Shown: positions 16,911 to 26,455, counted from the stretch's first letter. The stretch is 37,936 nt of DNA from Halieaceae bacterium (GCA_016744355.1 JADGEN010000027.1:1-37936); one strand, 5' to 3'. The notes: a model not told the origin generated them from the letters alone. Numbers and translations are program-made.

Positions 16911-17873
16911 ATGGAAGCTATACGCACATCGGTCCACAGGGAAATCCAGCAGGTTAACGACCTGATTATCGACCAATTACAGTCCCGGGTCCCACTCGTT
17001 GAAAACATTGGCCACTATATTGTAGATGCCGGTGGCAAGCGGCTGCGCCCTTTACTGGTACTGCTGTGCGGTGCCGCGCTGGGTAATGCCAGTGAACGTC
17101 ATATAAAATTCGCAGCCGTAATCGAGTTTATTCATACCGCCACCTTGCTGCACGACGACGTTGTCGATATTTCCAGCCTAAGACGCGGCCGAGCGACAGC
17201 AAATGCAGAGTTTGGCAACGCCCCAAGTGTTCTGGTTGGGGATTTTCTCTACACCCGCGCATTCCAGCTCCTTGTACAGCTCGCAGACATGGATATTCTG
17301 CGTAATATGGCGGATACCACCAACACAATCGCCGAAGGAGAAGTACTGCAGCTAACCCGTGCGGGCGATCCCAGTACCAGCGAGGTGCAGTATCTTGAGA
17401 TTATTACAAACAAAACAGCCATCTTGTTTGCGGCCGCCTGCTATGGCGCTGCAGCACTTGGTGGTCAGGATGAAGAGTGCCGGTTGAGGCAGCACGCATT
17501 CGGGCTAAACCTCGGCATAGCGTTTCAAATGATCGATGATGTGCTCGACTATGAGGGCGACCCTGCCACCATGGGCAAAAACATAGGCGACGACCTTACC
17601 GAGGGCAAACCCACCTTGCCGCTTATCTATACCCTGCAACACGGCTCTGCCGATGAACAAACCCTCATCAGGGATGCCATCACTAATAAAACCGCCGATA
17701 GAATTGCAGATGTAGTCGCTGCCGTCACTCGCTGTGGCGCTCTGGATTACACCCGCTCCCAAGCGAAGCACTACCACGACCTCGCACTAGAACAATTGCA
17801 ATACCTACCTGACAGCGACCATCGCTCAGCCATGATGAAAATCACCGCCCTGTCTATTAACAGAGACCACTGA
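16911..17873 (+). CDS. ispB: Octaprenyl diphosphate synthase
   Basis: A trans-prenyltransferase that makes the long polyprenyl side chain of ubiquinone (C40 in E. coli; the chain length here is not certain). The 320-residue protein has GGKRLRP at residues 41-47, the first aspartate-rich motif HDDVVD at 81-86, and the second, MIDDVLDYEGD, at 207-217. The ATG at 16911 has only a weak ribosome site (an AAAGGG lies about 18 bases upstream), but the N terminus matches family members. Its position divergent from rplU-rpmA is conserved in gammaproteobacteria. Confidence 0.94.
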   Translation: MEAIRTSVHREIQQVNDLIIDQLQSRVPLVENIGHYIVDAGGKRLRPLLVLLCGAALGNASERHIKFAAVIEFIHTATLLHDDVVDISSLRRGRATANAEFGNAPSVLVGDFLYTRAFQLLVQLADMDILRNMADTTNTIAEGEVLQLTRAGDPSTSEVQYLEIITNKTAILFAAACYGAAALGGQDEECRLRQHAFGLNLGIAFQMIDDVLDYEGDPATMGKNIGDDLTEGKPTLPLIYTLQHGSADEQTLIRDAITNKTADRIADVVAAVTRCGALDYTRSQAKHYHDLALEQLQYLPDSDHRSAMMKITALSINRDH

Positions 17874-18092
17874 AACATTGGGGGCAGAAACCAAGTCCCC
17901 CAATCACTGCACAAGTTATCGCCCGGCGACGTGGCCTGCAAAATACAGGAAGCGAGGATGAGTTGTTGCTGAGGTATCGTTTAGACTTATCCGCGAGCGG
18001 AACCCCGCATGGATGCGTCTTTTGGCGTCTTCTGCGAGGCGAACAGTTCCTTCCAGTTGTGGCAGCGCTCAATTACAAGACAAAGATTAGTA
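17874..18092. other. Convergent ispB/manB intergenic region
   Basis: This 219-base gap has no credible gene. A hairpin (ATTGGGGG 17878-17885 with CCCCCAAT 17898-17905) directly follows ispB and may help end transcription, although no T-run follows. Further on, near 18008-18018, CGCATGGATGCG forms a short palindrome flanked by GC-rich sequence, reminiscent of dispersed intergenic repeats. Confidence 0.5.
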
Positions 18093-19436
18093 TTAAAGAA
18101 GCCCCAAAAGCTCCGCAGTTTTAGCCTCCATCAGAGCCTGATCACCGCGACTTTCAACATTAAGCCGCACCACAGGCTCAGTATTAGACATACGCAGATT
18201 AAAACGCCAATCAGTGAAAGTCATACTCAGACCATCCACATGATCAATAGACAAAGCGTCCGCAGTATAAGTGGCCTCGGCCCGCGCTAAAACTTCCGCC
18301 GGATTCTCAATTGTGCGGTTTATCTCACCACTGCAGGGGAAAGCAGCAATGCGCTCCGCCACCATAGATGACAATGGCTGCTTACGACTGCCGATGAGCC
18401 CCGCAACCAACAGCCATGGAATCATACCTGAATCACAATAGGCGAAATCACGAAAATAGTGATGAGCGCTCATTTCGCCACCATAAATGGCATCTTCCAG
18501 ACGCATGCGCTCTTTGATAAATGCGTGGCCCGTTTTACTCTCCACGGCCTGACCGTGCGCCGACTCTACTATATCAATAGTATTCCAGGTGAGTCGCGGA
18601 TCGTGAACCACAATAGAACCCGGCTCCTTTTTAAGAAAAGCTTCTGCAAGTAAGCCGACCAGGTAGTAGCCTTCGATAAAACTACCATTCTCGTCGAAGA
18701 AAAAACAACGGTCGAAGTCCCCGTCCCAAGCGATTCCCATATCGGCACCATGAGCACGCACTGCCGCAACAGTAGCCCCACGATTTTCTTCCAACAAGGG
18801 ATTGGGAACACCATTAGGGAAATTACCATCGGGTTCATGCAGCAATTTTACAAATTCAAACGGAAGCAAACTCTCGAGTTTGTCGATCACATGACCCGCA
18901 CCCCCATTCCCGGCATTCACTACGATCTTGAGAGCAGGCAAGGAAGCGACATCCACGTAGGACAACAAGTGCTCAACGTAGGCGGGAGCTGTGTCGAGCC
19001 GGTGCAAACTACCTGTGCTGGGAGCACTCACAAATTGATTACGCTCAGCCAGCTCTTTGATATCAAACAAGCCTGTGTCGCCAGAGATGGGCCTGGAGCC
19101 TTCACGCACAAACTTCATTCCATTGTAGTCTTTGGGGTTGTGACTGGCAGTGACAACAATGCCGCCATCCATGCCCGCATGGGAGGTGGCGAAATAGATT
19201 TCCTCTGTACCGCACTGCCCTATGTCGTAAACGTCCACCCCCTGCTCCTGCAACCCCCGGGTAAGCGCCGCTTTGATTGACTCGCTGGTCAGGCGGATGT
19301 CATGCCCCACTACCACCTTGGCTGGTTTGATAACGTCAGCAAAGGCTCGGCCAATGCGATAGGCCACATCCTCATTGAGCTGGTCCGGCACCCGCCCCCG
19401 CACATCATAGGCCTTGAAACAGCTAATCTCTTCCAC
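18093..19436 (-). CDS. manB: Phosphomannomutase (ManB/CpsG type phosphohexomutase)
   Basis: It interconverts mannose-6-phosphate and mannose-1-phosphate for GDP-mannose synthesis, and such enzymes may also act on glucose phosphates. The 447-residue protein has the phosphoserine loop [11 protein letters not shown] with S98, the metal loop DGDFDR at 238-243, and the sugar-binding GEMSAHHYF. Length and loop sequences are closer to E. coli CpsG than to the longer Pseudomonas AlgC. It starts at GTG (19436); the in-phase sequence upstream offers no better start. It lies 13 bases after galU in the manC-galU-manB operon. Confidence 0.92.
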   Translation of the reverse strand: MEEISCFKAYDVRGRVPDQLNEDVAYRIGRAFADVIKPAKVVVGHDIRLTSESIKAALTRGLQEQGVDVYDIGQCGTEEIYFATSHAGMDGGIVVTASHNPKDYNGMKFVREGSRPISGDTGLFDIKELAERNQFVSAPSTGSLHRLDTAPAYVEHLLSYVDVASLPALKIVVNAGNGGAGHVIDKLESLLPFEFVKLLHEPDGNFPNGVPNPLLEENRGATVAAVRAHGADMGIAWDGDFDRCFFFDENGSFIEGYYLVGLLAEAFLKKEPGSIVVHDPRLTWNTIDIVESAHGQAVESKTGHAFIKERMRLEDAIYGGEMSAHHYFRDFAYCDSGMIPWLLVAGLIGSRKQPLSSMVAERIAAFPCSGEINRTIENPAEVLARAEATYTADALSIDHVDGLSMTFTDWRFNLRMSNTEPVVRLNVESRGDQALMEAKTAELLGLL

Positions 19437-19449
19437 GCATTACTTCCCG

Positions 19450-20280
19450 CTATCCGTTGTTGGTATACACATTTTCGTAGACGTAATTAGTAGCCTCTAC
19501 AAAACCGGGCACCGTTCCACAATCAAAACGCAGACCCTTAAACTTGTAGGCGAGCACCCTACCCTGGCGCGCCTGAGTCTGTAATGCATCGGTGATTTGA
19601 ACTTCGCCACCGGAACCGGGCTCTGTACTACGTAGAATATCGAAGATATCGGGTGTCAGAATGTATCGCCCGATTATGGCGAGATTGGATGGCGCGTCCT
19701 CAGCAGATGGTTTTTCAACCATGTCGTCTACTTTGTACAAACCAGATCCCAGGTCCTCTCCAGAAATCACCCCGTATTTATGCACTTCGTCCATTGGGAC
19801 TTCCTGGATTGCCACAATGGAGCACTGGTGCTCTTCGTAAAGCTCCGTCATTTGACTAAGCACACCGGGGCCGTCGTTAAGACAGAGGTCGTCAGACAGC
19901 AACACGCCAAAAGCCTCGTCACCTATCAAGGCCTCGCCGGTTAGGATTGCATGTCCCAAACCCTTCATCTCGCGCTGTCGAACCTGCGTAAAAATACCTT
20001 CATTAAGTACGCCGCGAATACTTTCTAGATACATCTCCTTACTGGAGCCGGAAATCTGGTGCTCCAGTTCATAACTGATATCAAAATGATCGGAAATGGC
20101 TCGTTTACCTCGCCCTGTCACCATGGCACAGTTTTTCATTCCAGCCCCGATAGCTTCCTCCACTCCATACTGCACCAGTGGCTTATTCACAATAGGCAGC
20201 ATTTCCTTGGGCATACTTTTAGTAGCTGGAAGAAAGCGCGTGCCATAGCCCGCCACAGGGAATAAACATTTTCGGATCAT
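19450..20280 (-). CDS. galU: UTP-glucose-1-phosphate uridylyltransferase
   Basis: It makes UDP-glucose from UTP and glucose-1-phosphate, supplying polysaccharide and trehalose or galactose metabolism. The 276-residue protein has the nucleotide-binding PVAGYGTRFLPATKSMPKEM at residues 8-27, LSDDLCL near 128-134, and the FDCGT box near the C terminus. The ATG start is at 20280. It lies between manC and manB, 25 bases after manC, so sugar activation for both glucose and mannose comes from one transcript. Confidence 0.96.
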   Translation of the reverse strand: MIRKCLFPVAGYGTRFLPATKSMPKEMLPIVNKPLVQYGVEEAIGAGMKNCAMVTGRGKRAISDHFDISYELEHQISGSSKEMYLESIRGVLNEGIFTQVRQREMKGLGHAILTGEALIGDEAFGVLLSDDLCLNDGPGVLSQMTELYEEHQCSIVAIQEVPMDEVHKYGVISGEDLGSGLYKVDDMVEKPSAEDAPSNLAIIGRYILTPDIFDILRSTEPGSGGEVQITDALQTQARQGRVLAYKFKGLRFDCGTVPGFVEATNYVYENVYTNNG

Positions 20281-20305
20281 ATTTTTCGTACCGCCTCAGT
20301 CATTA

Positions 20306-21733
20306 TTATTTCTCATCCAGCGGCTGCTCACTTCGCCCGTAAACATCCTCATACCGCACAATATCATCTTCGCCTAAATAATCCCCGGACTGCACTTCGA
20401 TCAACTCTAGCGGTTGATGCCCTCTGTTAGCCAAGCGATGCTTGTGCCCTAGAGGGATATAAGTCGACTCGTCTACACCCAACATGAAAACCTCATCTTC
20501 ACAGGTAACTTCGGCCGTGCCCTGAACGACTATCCAGTGTTCCGCGCGATGATGATGCTTTTGCAGTGACAAAATTCCGCCCGGGTTTACTACAATTCGC
20601 TTGACCTGAAATCGATCTGCGTTGACCAAAGATTCGTAAGAGCCCCAGGGGCGATACACGAGCCGATGCAGGGAAGCTTCCGGCCTATCCTGTTGCTTCA
20701 ATTGCGAGACAATGTTTTTTACGTCTTGCACATTATGCCTGTCTGCAACCAAAACAGCATCGGCAGTTTCTACTACCACCAGATTATCTACACCACAGGC
20801 CGCCAACAAACGAGATTCGCTGCGAAAATAGCTATTGCTACAATTATCGGCGATCACATCGCCACGGCAGGCGTTCCCCTGCTCATCGCGCTCAGCAACG
20901 TCCCACAGAGCAGACCAGGCACCAATGTCATTCCACCCACAATCCAGAGACACCACAGCACCGCGATCGGTGTGCTCCATCACAGCATAATCGATGCTGT
21001 CAGATGGACAATCCAAAAAAGCGGCCCGTCCGGGTCGCACAAAATCCATGTCGGTATCCGCTGCGGACATCGCCTTGACGCAACTGGACAGCATCTGCGG
21101 AGCGTATTTCTCTAACTCTTCCAGGTAGGCTGTGGCGTTGAGCAAAAACATGCCGCTATTCCACAGATAGGAGCCATCTTCGAGATAGGCCTGGGCGGTC
21201 TCTTCATCGGGCTTCTCCACGAAGCGGTTCAAGTGATAGATGTCAGTGGCAAGGGCGTCACCACGCTTAATATAACCATAGCCGGTTTCAGGGCTGCCAG
21301 GCTTGATGCCGAAGGTCATCATAAACCCCTGCTCAGCCTGAGGCAGCGCCTTGCCGATTGCAGCCACAAACGCCTTGACGTCCTGAATAAGGTGATCTGC
21401 CGGTAGCACCAACAACACAGCTTCAGGGTCAATTTTTATCGCTTGCAGGGCCGCCAGAGCCACTGCAGGGGCGGTATTGCGCCCTTCAGGCTCAAGAATA
21501 ATCGCACTGGAGCCCAGCTCAACTTGGCGTAGCTGTTCGGCTACCATGAACCGATGCTCTTCATTGCAAACCACAACAGGCGCTGAAGCTTCCAACCCTC
21601 CGGTTCGATGCAGAGTTGCCTGTAACATGGACAACTCGCCTGCCAACGGCAACAGTTGCTTGGGGTGTAACTCACGAGAGATTGGCCACAGGCGGCTACC
21701 GACACCGCCGGACAGTATTACAGGGGTTAACAT
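20306..21733 (-). CDS. manC: Bifunctional mannose-1-phosphate guanylyltransferase / mannose-6-phosphate isomerase
   Basis: A type II phosphomannose isomerase fused to GDP-mannose pyrophosphorylase (AlgA/ManC/WbpW family), giving both the first and last steps of GDP-mannose synthesis; ManB supplies the middle step. The 475-residue protein starts with VILSGGVGSRLWPISR (pyrophosphorylase signature, residues 5-20) and has FVEKP near 175. The C-terminal cupin includes RPWGSYESL and the metal-binding QKHHHRAEHW. The frame runs to 21796, but the family start MLTPVILSGG fixes the ATG at 21733. It leads a three-gene operon divergent from fabA. Confidence 0.95.
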   Translation of the reverse strand: MLTPVILSGGVGSRLWPISRELHPKQLLPLAGELSMLQATLHRTGGLEASAPVVVCNEEHRFMVAEQLRQVELGSSAIILEPEGRNTAPAVALAALQAIKIDPEAVLLVLPADHLIQDVKAFVAAIGKALPQAEQGFMMTFGIKPGSPETGYGYIKRGDALATDIYHLNRFVEKPDEETAQAYLEDGSYLWNSGMFLLNATAYLEELEKYAPQMLSSCVKAMSAADTDMDFVRPGRAAFLDCPSDSIDYAVMEHTDRGAVVSLDCGWNDIGAWSALWDVAERDEQGNACRGDVIADNCSNSYFRSESRLLAACGVDNLVVVETADAVLVADRHNVQDVKNIVSQLKQQDRPEASLHRLVYRPWGSYESLVNADRFQVKRIVVNPGGILSLQKHHHRAEHWIVVQGTAEVTCEDEVFMLGVDESTYIPLGHKHRLANRGHQPLELIEVQSGDYLGEDDIVRYEDVYGRSEQPLDEK

Positions 21734-21838
21734 ATGATTTTTATATTTCCTGCTGCGGCGCCCAAATCGATAAGGCAGTCTTGGCAAAATAGCCAATTAA
21801 AATAACAAACGAGAATCACCACATGTTAGCCGAACCCA

Positions 21839-21880
21839 ATGCCATAAACTAGGAAGCACATCCTGCATTTATGGCATAAA
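21839..21880. promoter_or_regulatory. Inverted repeat upstream of fabA, possible operator
   Basis: ATGCCATAAA (21839-21848) and TTTATGGCAT (21868-21877) are perfect ten-base complements 19 bases apart; the right arm continues into TTTATGGCATAAA, itself palindromic. The element ends three bases before the proposed fabA -35 and lies in the fabA/manC divergent spacer. It does not match the FadR or FabR sites I know, so the binding protein is unidentified. Confidence 0.5.
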
Positions 21881-21883
21881 CTG

Positions 21884-21911
21884 TGGACTTGTCTGCATCT
21901 ATCGCTAAAAT
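21884..21911 (+). promoter_or_regulatory. Probable promoter of fabA-fabB
   Basis: A -35 TGGACT (21884-21889, four of six) and a -10 TAAAAT (21906-21911, five of six) are separated by 16 bases. The leader would be about 74 bases. Confidence 0.45.
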
Positions 21912-21991
21912 AAGCACGCCGAAGTCAGCTGCTTCCTGTCTTGTAATTGTCAGGCGCAGCGGTGATAAAACCCTCCACTATGGAATAGTCT

Positions 21992-22507
21992 ATGACTCAA
22001 AAAAGCGCTTACACCAAAGAAGACCTCATAGCTTGTGGCCACGGAGAGCTATTTGGCCCGGGCAATGCACAGCTTCCTGTCAACAATATGCTGATGATGG
22101 ACCGCATCACCCACATCTCTTCCGAGGGAGGCGAATATGGCAAGGGCGAAATCATAGCCGAATTGGATATCCACCCAGACCTGTGGTTCTTCCCATGCCA
22201 CTTCCCAGGTGACCCGGTTATGCCCGGCTGCCTGGGCCTTGATGCTGTGTGGCAATTGGTTGGATTCTTTCTGGGTTGGCGAGGCAATCCGGGGCATGGT
22301 AGAGCGTTGGGTTCAGGTGAAGTCAAATTTTTTGGTGAAGTCTTACCGACTGCATCAAAAGTTACCTACCACCTCAATATCCGCCGGGTTATCGAAAGAA
22401 AACTGGTGATGGGCATCGCCGATGCAAAAGTGTCTGTCGATGGCAAGGAAATTTATAGCATGGAAAAACTACGAGTTGGATTAGTGCAATCCGGGGAGTC
22501 TATTTAA
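21992..22507 (+). CDS. fabA: 3-hydroxydecanoyl-ACP dehydratase/isomerase
   Basis: It dehydrates beta-hydroxyacyl-ACP and isomerises trans-2- to cis-3-decenoyl-ACP, the branch point to unsaturated fatty acids. The 171-residue protein keeps E. coli numbering: H70 in [11 protein letters not shown] and D84 in LGLDAVWQL are the catalytic pair. It is followed three bases later by fabB, the classical anaerobic unsaturated fatty-acid pair of alpha- and gammaproteobacteria. A TGGA lies seven bases before the ATG. Confidence 0.98.
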   Translation: MTQKSAYTKEDLIACGHGELFGPGNAQLPVNNMLMMDRITHISSEGGEYGKGEIIAELDIHPDLWFFPCHFPGDPVMPGCLGLDAVWQLVGFFLGWRGNPGHGRALGSGEVKFFGEVLPTASKVTYHLNIRRVIERKLVMGIADAKVSVDGKEIYSMEKLRVGLVQSGESI

Positions 22508-22510
22508 GCC

Positions 22511-23737
22511 ATGAGCAGAAGAGTAGTGATAACCGGACTGGGCATTGTATCTTGCCTTGGAACCGACGCCGAAACCGTAACAGATTCCCTCTACCACGGA
22601 CGCTCGGGTATTAGCACTCGACAAGAGCAAATTGATATAGGTATGCGCTCTCATGTCGCCGGGGCTCCCGACATTGACCTCAAGGAGTTAATCGACCGCA
22701 AACAATACCGCTTCATGGCCGATGCAGCTGGCTTCGCCTATATATCCATGCAACAGGCAATTGCCGACTCTGGCCTGGAAGAGTCCGAGGTCTCCAATGT
22801 TCGCACCGGTATCATAGCCGGCTCAGGGGGTGCGTCCTCCGCCAGCCAGACAGAAGCTGCCGACATTCTGCGGGAGCGAGGCCTACGCCGTGTTGGGCCA
22901 TACCGTGTTACCCAAACAATGGGCAGCACAGTCTCGGCCTGTCTTGCCACGCCCTTTAAAATAAAAGGCGTAAACTACTCCATCTCATCTGCCTGCTCTA
23001 CCAGCGCCCACTGCATTGGCAACGCGATGGAGCAGATTCAGCTGGGCAAGCAAGACGTTGTGTTTGCCGGTGGAGGTGAAGAGCTACACTGGACCCTAAG
23101 CTGCCTGTTTGACGCAATGGGTGCACTGTCTACTAAATACAACGACACACCCGATAAGGCCTCCCGGGCATATGACGCCGACCGCGATGGCTTTGTTATC
23201 GCCGGTGGCGGCGGCATGTTAGTGGTTGAAGAGCTGGAGCACGCCAAAGCACGAGGCGCAAAAATATATGCCGAACTGGTAGGCTACGGCGCCACCTCTG
23301 ATGGCTACGATATGGTGGCACCGTCGGGCGAAGGTGCAGTTCGCTGTATGCAGCAAGCGCTCTCCACAGTAAATGGCCCAGTCGACTACATCAACGCCCA
23401 TGGCACCAGCACACCAGCTGGCGATATGCAGGAACTCAAAGCGGTCAAGGCAACGTATCAGGACCTTGACCATATTCCCATCATCGGTTCAACCAAGTCC
23501 CTCTCAGGCCATTCATTGGGTGCAGCAGGCGTACAGGAAGCAATTTACTCCCTGTTAATGCAACAAAAGGGCTTCATTGCGGGTTCTGCCAATATCGAAA
23601 ACCTCGACCCTGATGCTCAGGGACTGCCTATTGCGGTCAACAGGCACGATAACGTGGATTTACAGCGGGTCATGTCAAACAGCTTTGGCTTTGGTGGTAC
23701 CAACGCTTCACTGGTGTTCCAGAAATATAGCGCTTAG
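22511..23737 (+). CDS. fabB: 3-oxoacyl-ACP synthase I (beta-ketoacyl-ACP synthase I)
   Basis: It elongates the cis-3-decenoyl-ACP made by FabA, committing it to unsaturated fatty acids. The 408-residue protein has nucleophile C162 in [10 protein letters not shown], the active-site histidines H297 in NAHGTST and H334 in [10 protein letters not shown], and the conserved K329 in GSTKS. The gene is coupled to fabA with a three-base gap. It converges with moeA, 10 bases away. Confidence 0.98.
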   Translation: MSRRVVITGLGIVSCLGTDAETVTDSLYHGRSGISTRQEQIDIGMRSHVAGAPDIDLKELIDRKQYRFMADAAGFAYISMQQAIADSGLEESEVSNVRTGIIAGSGGASSASQTEAADILRERGLRRVGPYRVTQTMGSTVSACLATPFKIKGVNYSISSACSTSAHCIGNAMEQIQLGKQDVVFAGGGEELHWTLSCLFDAMGALSTKYNDTPDKASRAYDADRDGFVIAGGGGMLVVEELEHAKARGAKIYAELVGYGATSDGYDMVAPSGEGAVRCMQQALSTVNGPVDYINAHGTSTPAGDMQELKAVKATYQDLDHIPIIGSTKSLSGHSLGAAGVQEAIYSLLMQQKGFIAGSANIENLDPDAQGLPIAVNRHDNVDLQRVMSNSFGFGGTNASLVFQKYSA

Positions 23738-23747
23738 CGACCTTCAT

Positions 23748-24965
23748 TCAGGTGAGGTGATCCAGAAGTATCACCTCTACCTGATCACCTTCAGTCACGA
23801 CTTCACCAGGCGGAATTACCGCAAATGCATTACTGTGACTAACGGAGCTTAGTACGCCCGAACTCTGGTTTTCGTAATCACTGGCAATCAGCCCGGCTCC
23901 GTCATTTCGCACAGATACGCGCCGGTATTCCTGCCTTCCTCCAGGTTTTCCACTATTAAAACTGGCACGCGCCACCAATTTAATCGGTGCAGGTTCCGCC
24001 AATCCTTGCAGCTTCTGCAGGTAAGGTCTGGCAACGAGACAGAACGTGACAAACACCGATGTGGGATTTCCTGGCAAGCCAAAAAACGGGGTCTCACCTA
24101 TGAAGCCAAATGCGAGCGGCTTACCCGGCTTGATGGCCAGTTTCCATAAATCCAGTTTACCCAGCTTCTCTACCTGGTTTTTTACGTGATCTTCTTCCCC
24201 AACGGATACTCCGCCAGAACACACTACACAATCGGCAGCTTCGGCTGCGCTTTGCAGCGCCCGCGCAGTCGCGTCAGGGTCGTCCGGGATTATCCCCCCG
24301 TCAACAACCTCAACATTCAAACTATTGAGCAGGCCCGCCAGAGTATAGCGATTGGAATTATAAATTTGCCCGGCAGGCAACTCCTTATCTTCTTCTGTCG
24401 TTACTGGATCAACAAGTTCATCGCCGGTAGATAAGATAGCAACCTTCAGAGGCTTATACACAGAGACTCGCGCCGTGCCTACGGAAGCTAAAAGCCCGAG
24501 GTCCTGGGGCCGAAGCCGTCTTCCAGCATCCAGCACACCACTTCCTGATCTAATGTCCTGCCCTCGAAGCCGGATGTTCTGCCCGGCAACAACAGAACCG
24601 TTAATATTGATGCATCCATCAACCAGCTCACAGTTTTCCTGCATCACCACTGCATCGGCGCCCGGGGGAATAGCGGCACCGGTAAATATCCGTGCTGCTG
24701 TACCAGGCTCTAGTTGGGTGCCGACACTGCCCGCTGGAATTCGCTGACTGACAGGTAATGGCTCGTGAGCATCTACCACACGCAGCGCATAACCATCCAT
24801 CGCGCTATTGTCGTCTCCAGGCACTGCGATTGAAGAAGTTACGTCGCTAGCTAGCACGCAATCCAGAGCCTCTAGCAAATCAACTTCAACCACAGGCCGA
24901 TCACAGACCTCCAGAGTGCCTAGTACACGCTGCAGTGCGCTTTCAACTGACAGCAGCGGGCTCAA
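23748..24965 (-). CDS. moeA: Molybdopterin molybdotransferase
   Basis: It inserts molybdenum into adenylated molybdopterin in molybdenum cofactor synthesis. The 405-residue protein has the typical AMDGYA block near residues 56-61, RIFTGAAIPPGADAVV near 92-107, STGDEL near 200, SGGVSVGEEDHV near 247-258 and the GLPGNPTS loop near 306-313. The start is TTG at 24965, within a four-base overlap TTGA with the moaB stop, which indicates translational coupling. No downstream ATG fits the family N terminus. Confidence 0.93.
   Translation of the reverse strand: MSPLLSVESALQRVLGTLEVCDRPVVEVDLLEALDCVLASDVTSSIAVPGDDNSAMDGYALRVVDAHEPLPVSQRIPAGSVGTQLEPGTAARIFTGAAIPPGADAVVMQENCELVDGCININGSVVAGQNIRLRGQDIRSGSGVLDAGRRLRPQDLGLLASVGTARVSVYKPLKVAILSTGDELVDPVTTEEDKELPAGQIYNSNRYTLAGLLNSLNVEVVDGGIIPDDPDATARALQSAAEAADCVVCSGGVSVGEEDHVKNQVEKLGKLDLWKLAIKPGKPLAFGFIGETPFFGLPGNPTSVFVTFCLVARPYLQKLQGLAEPAPIKLVARASFNSGKPGGRQEYRRVSVRNDGAGLIASDYENQSSGVLSSVSHSNAFAVIPPGEVVTEGDQVEVILLDHLT
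23754..23777. terminator. Hairpin at the fabB/moeA convergence
   Basis: GAGGTGAT (23754-23761) pairs with ATCACCTC (23770-23777) around eight bases. It starts 16 bases after the fabB stop and lies inside the moeA 3' end. No T-run follows in either direction, so terminator activity is uncertain. Confidence 0.35.
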
Positions 24966-25492
24966 CCGTCACTCTCCCTCACGCTCAAGACACCCACAAA
25001 ATTGCAGGGGCCGTGGCTACTGTCCAATTGCTCCTTTATCACACCCGCCCAAGCTGTGCGGCAGGCACCCGTTGAGCCTGGCATACAAAATATAACGGTA
25101 TCGTTGGCAAAGCCGGCCAGCGCTCGAGACTGTATGGTTGATGAGCCAATTTCTTCATAAGAAAGCGCCCGAAATATCTCACCAAAGCCGTCGATGTCTT
25201 TATCGAATAAAGGCCGCACGGCTTCGGGGGTTGAGTCACGCCCGGAAAAGCCCGTGCCGCCGGTTACTAGCACCGCATGAACTTCCTTATTGGCGATCCA
25301 TGTAGAGAGTGCTGCACGAATTTGGTAGATATCGTCAATAACAATATGTTTGTCGAACGCGCAATGACCTTCGTTCTGCAGTGCCTGCATCAGAAAATTG
25401 CCCGAAGTATCATCTTGCTCGGTGCGTGTATCAGACACGGTGAGCACTGCGACGTTCAAAGAGCGAGGCGCATCATCGGTGGCCTTGACCAT
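24962..25492 (-). CDS. moaB: Molybdenum cofactor biosynthesis protein MoaB (MogA/MoaB fold)
   Basis: A 176-residue protein of the MoaB/MogA family, expected to bind or adenylate molybdopterin before MoeA acts. Family features are LTVSDTRTEQDDTSG near residues 17-31, TGGTGFSGRDSTPEA near 77-91, and PGSTGACRTAW near 138-148. AAGGAA lies eight bases before the ATG. Overlap with moeA means the two proteins are made together. Whether it is catalytically MogA-like or the inactive MoaB of E. coli cannot be told from sequence alone. Confidence 0.93.
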   Translation of the reverse strand: MVKATDDAPRSLNVAVLTVSDTRTEQDDTSGNFLMQALQNEGHCAFDKHIVIDDIYQIRAALSTWIANKEVHAVLVTGGTGFSGRDSTPEAVRPLFDKDIDGFGEIFRALSYEEIGSSTIQSRALAGFANDTVIFCMPGSTGACRTAWAGVIKEQLDSSHGPCNFVGVLSVRESDG

Positions 25493-25560
25493 AGTGGAAT
25501 TCCTTAAAATGAAGACGAAGGGCTGCTGACTATTACATTTTAACTCTAGCTAGTAACAGG

Positions 25561-26424
25561 CTAGTGCCTTTCGTGAAAATAACGTTTAACTGTATCGCTA
25601 ATAGCGCTACGCCAAGGCGCCTGCTTTATAGCGAACGTGTTTCGGATTTTTGAGCAATCCAGTACTCGATTAATCATCGGGGGTATTTCGCCAAGCTTTT
25701 TCAACTCCACAGAGCCTGGGCCGAGATCTGTGTATTGAGTTGCGAGTGCCATGGCCGCCTCGGCAAACTCATAGCAATTGGTCTCTTCGGAGCTACAATA
25801 ATGATAAATACCCCATACATCCGCCTCAGTGCTCAGCTGGTCTACGACTGCCGATACCACCCTTGCAGCATCCTCCGCCGCCACTGGGGAGCCCCGCCGA
25901 TTATTCCCCAGAAGGAGCACCTCGCCTTTCGATAGTTCTCCCAGCATATGGGAGAGTGTATTGCCGCTTCGATGCGAAAAAACAGAGCCTACGCGAAGAA
26001 TCAAATACCTTTCGCAATGGTCCCTCACGGCTGTTTCACAGTGCAACAGCATTTCGCCCTGCAGTTCTTGACTATCAGGATAGTCATCTTCCGTATAAAG
26101 CCGCTCTACCGAACCAGAAAACACCTCTGCACTGGAAACATACAGATAACCGGTACCACTGCGATGACTTGCCCGCGCCAGCCACTGGATGCGCTTTACA
26201 TCCAGGTCTTGAATTGCAACATTACGGCCAGGGGAGGCCAAATTTCTGGCGTCCACAACCAACTCACAATTGCCCCTTCGCAGGGCCTTCTTAGCCTGAC
26301 GCTCACTCTTCCAACGGCAGGATTCCAACGGCAACGGCTCGACTATATGTCGCCCCTGAAAGAGAAAAAAATCGTGCAGAGCCTCGCCCAAAATAGTGTC
26401 TGCACCAAGAATGAGAATACGCAC
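25561..26424 (-). CDS. RmlD-like SDR superfamily protein, apparently catalytically degenerate
   Basis: A 287-residue Rossmann-fold protein similar to dTDP-4-dehydrorhamnose reductase (RmlD) and related sugar-nucleotide binding proteins. The N terminus RILILGADTILGEAL has the nucleotide-binding glycines, and YLYVSSAEVFSG near residues 94-105 matches the RmlD beta-strand with its serines. Where RmlD has the catalytic YGxxK, this protein reads QGEML (about residues 122-126), so both the tyrosine and lysine are missing. The start is GTG, preceded by a G-rich stretch. It lies 31 bases downstream of ssb in the same direction, so the two may be co-transcribed. Function unknown. Confidence 0.7.
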   Translation of the reverse strand: MRILILGADTILGEALHDFFLFQGRHIVEPLPLESCRWKSERQAKKALRRGNCELVVDARNLASPGRNVAIQDLDVKRIQWLARASHRSGTGYLYVSSAEVFSGSVERLYTEDDYPDSQELQGEMLLHCETAVRDHCERYLILRVGSVFSHRSGNTLSHMLGELSKGEVLLLGNNRRGSPVAAEDAARVVSAVVDQLSTEADVWGIYHYCSSEETNCYEFAEAAMALATQYTDLGPGSVELKKLGEIPPMINRVLDCSKIRNTFAIKQAPWRSAISDTVKRYFHERH

Positions 26425-26455
26425 CCGCCCCCCCCATTACGCCCTAAGATGTTTT

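Noticed and set aside
25740-26294. A 184-codon plus-strand frame
   Set aside because: It is the shadow of the RmlD-like gene on the other strand; composition is Pro/Ser/His-rich without family match.
26428-26435. A run of eight C residues near the start of the RmlD-like gene as a phase-variation tract
   Set aside because: It lies upstream of the GTG start, so slippage would not shift the coding frame; a change in ribosome site spacing remains possible but is speculative.
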